This document shows positions 59,093-64,000 of a stretch of DNA of 64,000 bases, one piece after another. The notes under the pieces were generated by a model. That model had not been told where the DNA came from and did not search any database. It worked only from the letters and a program-made list of their open reading frames with translations. The DNA lies in assembly GCA_907163375.1 (NCBI GenBank), contig CAJQUW010002137.1:124001-188000 (forward strand). Direction: 5' to 3'. The stretch comes from Prostheceraeus crozeri (lineage: Eukaryota > Platyhelminthes > Polycladida > Euryleptidae). A program made the position numbers and the translations under genes. Numbering within the stretch: position 1 is the stretch's first letter; each line of letters starts with the position of its first letter.

Positions 59093-61888
59093 GTGGGATA
59101 TCAAGAACTAACCAGGCGTCGGTTATATCGATGGAAACTAACTTCGGAATGTCGTCGTACACACATATCTAGCATCCCAGTGCGCGTGACAGTGAGGCAA
59201 GAACATATCGAATATGCTGAAAGTAAAGAAGTTAGACTGCGGTGTTTGACGCGAGTTCCAATCGTTATCAAAGAAAGGCAGCGGAAGTCCTTGTCTGAAC
59301 ATTCACCATCAATTATTTTCGCCAACCTGTGTTCTCTCTTTAATAAAATGGACGAACTGTCACTACGTCTTTCTTTGCTAAAGCCTGACCTGGCAATTGG
59401 ATGCGAAACATGGTTAGACAAGGATATACCGGACTCTGCTTTTAACATCGATAATTATCGCATTTATAGAAGGGACAGGAACAGGTTTGGTGGTGGCTTG
59501 ATATGTTACATCAAAGGAGATTCAATTCCGTGCTATAACAGAGGTCGATATTCCTGAAATGGCTGACTGTGAGACTGAATTCCTCGTTCTACTTTTCCAA
59601 AATCTTTTATTGATAGCTTTCTACCACCGATTTTAGAACGATCAGTCTAAGAATGAGGAAGCTATATCATGCTTGGTGAACATTGTTGATTTTTCGTTGA
59701 CATCAAGCTATACCTCGGAGAATCCACGAATCGTCATCTGCAGCGATTTCAATGACTTAAGACATTACTTTGATGTGATTTCAAGTCTGACTAACGCAAA
59801 GGCAGTTGTGAAATTTCCTACTCGGAATGAGAACACTCTGGATCAGATATTTGTCAATTTCTTTAAGAATGTATCTCCCCAACGACTATCGCCAATATCA
59901 AATTCTGATCATGTTTCAATATTGTGGAAGCCTTCTGTTAGTGAAAATTCCTACCATAAGGTGATTGTTCGGAAGTGGAATAATGGTAATTTCGCGAAGC
60001 TAGCAAAATGCATTCAAGGAATTGATTGGCTGTCTTTGGTTAATTCGACTTATTCTTTTGATGAATCGGCGGAATTCTTCCTAGGTTCACTAAAGGCTAT
60101 TTTCGATTAATGTTTCCACCTCGTGTTGTTTCGAATGCGGGATTCTGACCCTCCGTGGATGTCGCCGTCGTTGACGGTTCTACTGAATGACAGAGACAAG
60201 GCCTTTGCTGAGAGTAAAAAGGAAAAGTTTCAACGCTTACAGGAGCAAGTGAGAGATCAAATATACCAAATGAAGCGTCGGTATTTAGACAAGATACAGT
60301 CATCCAAGAATGCCAAAGATCTATGGTCATCAATCCGTAGTATTGGTAAGATTACTGGAGCTCAGAAATTTATTTCATCGCATTCAGCATGTGAGTTCCA
60401 GAATTTCTTCAGTTCGACGTATAATGACGATCCAGATTACTCTCTATCTAGTTGTGACCTTAATTGCGACATTCTACCTTCTCATCCAATCATTGCTTCG
60501 ACCTGGCAGGTTGAGACATTACTTAATGGTGCAAAGAAGATTTCTGGCCCGGATGGGATACCCTACTGGATATTTCGTGACTTCTCTATTGTTTTGGCTC
60601 CTGCAGTCACTGCCATATTTAACAGCAGTCTTGAGTATGGGAATAGTGCCATTGTGCTTTAAGGAAGCTTATATCACGCCAATACCAAAGTCATCTAATA
60701 CAACCTTGGTATCAGACTTCCGACCAATTTCACGAACCTCCATTCTCTAAAAAAAAGCTTCTGGAGAAGCTTGTAGTCAATGTTTGGATTCGCCCGTACA
60801 TCAAGAGTTCAATAAATTTATGCCAATTTGCATATGTGCCAGGTCCCGGAAGAGGTAGGACAACCGCATTGACTCTCATGTATCACCGCATTCTCAAGTA
60901 CTTGGACAATAATTCTGGTGCTGTGCGTACTCTTTGTGTGGATTTTGCAAAGGCTTTTGATAAGTTTCCCCACACCAATATTATGGAAGGGGTTCATCGT
61001 CATGGTCTACCTTCTCATGCTGCGCGGTGGATAAGGCACTTTCTGATGGATAGACGTCAGCGAGTTTGCTGTGGAAATAACATGTCTCCTTCGTTCTCTA
61101 TGCCCACTGGGGTGCACAAGGAAGCGTCCTTGGTCCGTATCTGTTTTGCCTGGTCATTGATGAATACTCTTCCGTTTGCTCAAACACTGACATAATGAAG
61201 TATGTCGATGATCTGACCATACTTCATTATGTTCGGAAATTGGAGGATGACAGACTATGTTTGGAGTGGCAAAATCTACGAGACTGGTCGAATCGTGTCG
61301 GTCTTCCAATCAATGGGGCCAAATCTTGCGTGATGGACATTTGTACAAAAAGGAATCTTCAGCTTGTAAATCTACCGGGTGTAAATTGTGTTCCAAATTC
61401 AAAAATTCTCGGCTTTATTTTCTCTGAGGATATGCGCTGGAATTTGCATGTCAAGATACTCGTGTTGAAGGCGTCAAAGTGGATGTACATTCTGAGGAAT
61501 TTGAAAAGATCTGGGTGTCAACCGACTATCATCAAGCAGGTATACAGATCGTTGATACAATCTGTTCTGTTGTATTGCTTCCCTGTCTACTGCAATTACC
61601 CAGCCTATTTGGAATCTAAGCTCGCAGGAATCGAACGTCGCGCAGCTAGAATAATTGGTGAAGATATTCAGCCTGATTTGATCTGTCTCTCAGAAAGTGT
61701 GCACTGACCTGATGCAGAAGGTGTTTAATGAGAATGATCATCCTATGCGAGAGCTGTTCTTCGATCGTCAGCCTACTAGAAGGAACTCATGCGCACTCCG
61801 TCCACCGATAGCCAAGTCAAAACGTTTTAGCTCATCATTAGCTTTTGTAAATAGTTTTAGTAAGTACGTACTTGACTTTCTTTTATAA
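59093..61888 (+). pseudogene. LINE ORF2: endonuclease plus reverse transcriptase, broken
   Basis: Endonuclease: SIIFANLCSLFNKMDEL (about 59310), ETWLDKDIPD, RFGGGLICYIKG, then in another frame RIVICSDFNDL (about 59727) and DHVSILW. RT: DRDKAF and KKISGPDGIP in one frame, ITPIPKSS and DFRPISRTS in the next, YVPGPGRGRTTALTL and VDFAKAFDKF (about 60943) in the third, then MKYVDDLTIL (about 61195). Thumb: WSNRVGLPINGAKS, RRAARIIG. At least five frame changes and one stop (60108-60110) separate these blocks. Catalytic YVDD is kept. Long dead. Confidence 0.87.
61191..61231. repeat. Perfect 14-bp hairpin at the LINE YVDD codons
   Basis: CATAATGAAGTATG (61191-61204) and its exact complement CATACTTCATTATG (61218-61231) around a 13-base loop. 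The loop and left arm encode the catalytic MKYVDDL. Confidence 0.85.
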
Positions 61889-61945
61889 TTTGTAATGCGC
61901 TGACCTGTCATGTCTGTCAATAAAGTCTATATTGAATTGAATAGA

Positions 61946-62805
61946 AACGATGCAGTAACAAGCTCATAGAAACATGACGCACCTACATGCATATGAAAAT
62001 ACGATTTCCAAATGAATTTATCCAAGGTTTCTTGTGTCAATAGTTGTCGACGCATGAAATCTGGAGTCGTATTAAGCCGATCTGCGACCATGATACTACT
62101 TTCCGAAATAAAGATTAGGACTTTATCGACATCTTTGATTGAATACGTAATACACACAACTTATGAATCAATCATCACTTTCAATTTTTCTACCGGATGC
62201 ACTAAGGGACGTATTATATAGTCGATTACTTTAATTCCATGTAAAAGATGTACTTTACCTACTTAATCAGCAATGCATATCACCGCACTCCACAGATTTT
62301 CCAACAATGCATTCAATTTTCAAGTGCTCATTCATTCTTGTTATCACATTTTACGAGTAGATAAGCTATATTACATTTTTTCGTGCAAGTTGTTCTCAGA
62401 AACTTGCTCTGCAGCTGTTTCGAGCAGGCCACATTCAAATGAGTCATTATTTCGTGAGATATCTACTCTCTTGCCTTCTATCAAGCTTGCAAACAGTTCT
62501 TTCTGATCATGATAATGTTGATCATCTGATATTTAGAGCTGCAGAGTAGATTAAATTCGGTAAATCACGCTTCATTCTATTGTCGTCATCCAAATGCATT
62601 GAAAATATCAACTATTGCTAAATCGGAGGAACAAAAGAATCGTGCGATGTATCCATTGAAATGAGAAAAGTGCAGAAACGCACGATTGTTTCTCTTGATG
62701 AATTCTGGCAGTAAACAATTCTTCAGCAAAAAAATAGCCTAACATGTATGATGTTCTCGACTACATTTACTTGAGTTCTTTTCAGCCAATTTACTGCATA
62801 TTCAT
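61946..62805. other. Unannotated DNA
   Basis: No gene or repeat recognised. Confidence 0.5.
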
Positions 62806-62961
62806 TTACTTTTGTTTTGCCATTGGTTGCGAGTCCTCTTCCTCTGTGACACTTTCTGCTGTGGTCGTCTTGCAGGTGCGGCGCCCGACTAGCGCCTTCA
62901 CGTCTTTTAATTTTTTCGCATTCTGGTCCACTGGAAGATCAAATTCATGACCTACATGCAT
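62806..62961 (-). CDS. Candidate terminal exon, unknown hydrophilic protein
   Basis: 51 codons on the minus strand (MHVGHEFDLPVDQNAKK ... QPMAKQK, stop at 62806-62808). The stretch is clearly richer in G and C than its surroundings, and the peptide is charged with an acidic TEEED cluster, like a real C-terminal tail. An acceptor-like TGCATGTAG/GTC lies just upstream on the minus strand, so it could be the last exon of a host gene running in from the right. No family recognised; it may be fortuitous. Confidence 0.22.
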   Translation of the reverse strand: MHVGHEFDLPVDQNAKKLKDVKALVGRRTCKTTTAESVTEEEDSQPMAKQK

Positions 62962-62964
62962 TCA

Positions 62965-64000
62965 CAGAAGTATTTATTTTCGAGGGCCTGAATTTTGCTA
63001 CTTTGTGCAAGCATCGTTTTGTGATAACTTTCAACGAATAGCATTGATTTTCCAAATGAGTGTAGAATGTCATAAAGGCGAGTATATGAACCATATCATC
63101 TTCATCAACTATCCCATGGACATTGAATAGGGCATTGAAAAGTCTAATGTTATGTACATACTACTTACTAATGTATTCTACTTAATGTACTTACTAATGT
63201 ATGTATGTACTTTGTATTCTTTGGGTATCTACAAGTCGTCCATCATGTAAAATAACGCCTCACAGATGCATTGGAATTTTTGATTATGTGCAGGAGGATA
63301 GCCTTTTGGCGAACAGCTAAGTATCGATAACTCCAAAATTCGATAAGAGTGTGATGTATTTCGTGCATCTGCGCTGCCATGATCACGCATAATGAAAGAC
63401 ATTGACACGAATTGAAGACAGACACAGTTCATGAGACAGAGAAATCAATCAGCTATCCACAGAAAGCATCAACAATTCATTAACTGTAGAAAATCAGGCG
63501 AAGACACACTACTGAAGCATTAAGAAATTAGTCAAAGTCAAGATACGACAGATATTTCGCTCCATCACACATCAATCTTATCAATTTATGTGCTCAGCAG
63601 TTTTCGTCATTAAGTTGGTTTATAGCCAAAATTCGGCACAATTTCGCAAATTTCAAAGATCTGACAAGTTTTGCGAATTTCAAATGCAAAGAGAGGATTG
63701 TTAGAAAAAATCAAATTTAGACGCAAAACATGTTTTGTTGTTAATTTCATGTAATTCGTTGGGAGTTGAGCCGTCGCCCCTGGGATGTCCAGATCTCGGG
63801 TTCGAGTCCACCACAGAACGGAAAACGATAAAATCGGAAATTATTGGTTATAATTCTTATTATTGGTTATATTTCATAAAAAAGAAATATTTTATATTCG
63901 TATATTTGCAAAATACCCCAATAATGGAAATTGTGTTGTAAAAACCATTTTGATACAGAGAAGACATAAAATGAAAGAAAAAAGAACACGTGTAAACGTC
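62965..64000. other. Unannotated DNA
   Basis: No gene recognised. A lone box-B match GGTTCGAGTCC lies near 63799 without a good box A. Repeats of TACTTACTAATGTAT occur near 63160-63215. Confidence 0.45.

Larger units (their letters stand above)
59093..61945 (+). mobile_element. Second CR1/L2-like LINE, 5'-truncated and decayed
   Basis: Contains ORF2-type endonuclease and RT in several frames, and ends with CAATAAAGTCTATATTGAATTGAATAG, a short ATTGA-repeat tail. No ORF1 is visible upstream. No clear target duplication was found. It differs from the LINE at 1.3 kb in sequence and tail, so it is a separate family. Confidence 0.85.

Noticed and set aside
63750-63830. tRNA gene near the right end
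   Set aside because: Only box B (GGTTCGAGTCC) matches; no box A at the right distance and no acceptor stem.

Overview
This is animal nuclear DNA, AT-rich and probably from an invertebrate. The signs are animal-type retroelements (CR1/L2-like LINEs, a Penelope-like element with a GIY-YIG nuclease), Tc1, hAT and piggyBac-type DNA transposons, tRNA-derived SINEs, MITEs, and no bacterial-style gene packing. I could not identify the species. No complete host gene is visible. The only host-gene candidates are two weak single-exon calls: 46.9-47.3 kb with a BH3-like motif, and 62.8 kb on the minus strand.

Layout. 1.28-5.17 kb: a full-length but decayed LINE between 16-bp target duplications. 5.24-5.46 and 33.06-33.28 kb: two copies of a 219-bp TA-inserting MITE; the first has an empty-site paralogue 200 bp away. 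6.8-10.4, 15.8-16.5 and 32.2-33.1 kb: four copies of a 0.67-0.85 kb hAT-like non-autonomous family. 11.2-11.5 kb: a 39-bp minisatellite. 15.1 and 57.8-58.5 kb: piggyBac-like TTAA elements. 18.8-19.15 and 34.3-34.8 kb: tRNA-derived SINE dimers. 20.44-21.35 kb: nested palindromes. 22.745-29.909 kb: a 7.2-kb foldback-type transposon whose very long inverted ends are built from 175-bp tandem repeats, with a 9-bp target duplication. 30.70-31.60 kb: an internally deleted hAT element. 35.2, 37.4 and 45.5 kb: three copies of a ~0.7-kb palindromic MITE. 38.88-44.10 kb: a Penelope-like element with an inverted partial copy of itself, inserted as one unit between 12-14-bp duplications. 49.68-51.34 kb: a Tc1-like transposon. 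56.38-57.26 kb: another hAT relic. 57.28-57.77 kb: a LINE 3' end. 59.1-61.95 kb: a second, badly broken LINE.

The window is best read as a transposon-rich intergenic or intronic region in which elements have inserted near and inside one another. The youngest-looking pieces are the Penelope-like element (arms nearly identical, 805-aa ORF open) and the foldback element (repeat units nearly identical). The LINEs, the Tc1 element and the hAT elements are dead. The most unusual object is the foldback element. The Penelope inverted pair, the hAT relic with GATC-rich ends and the BH3-like ORF are also worth following up.
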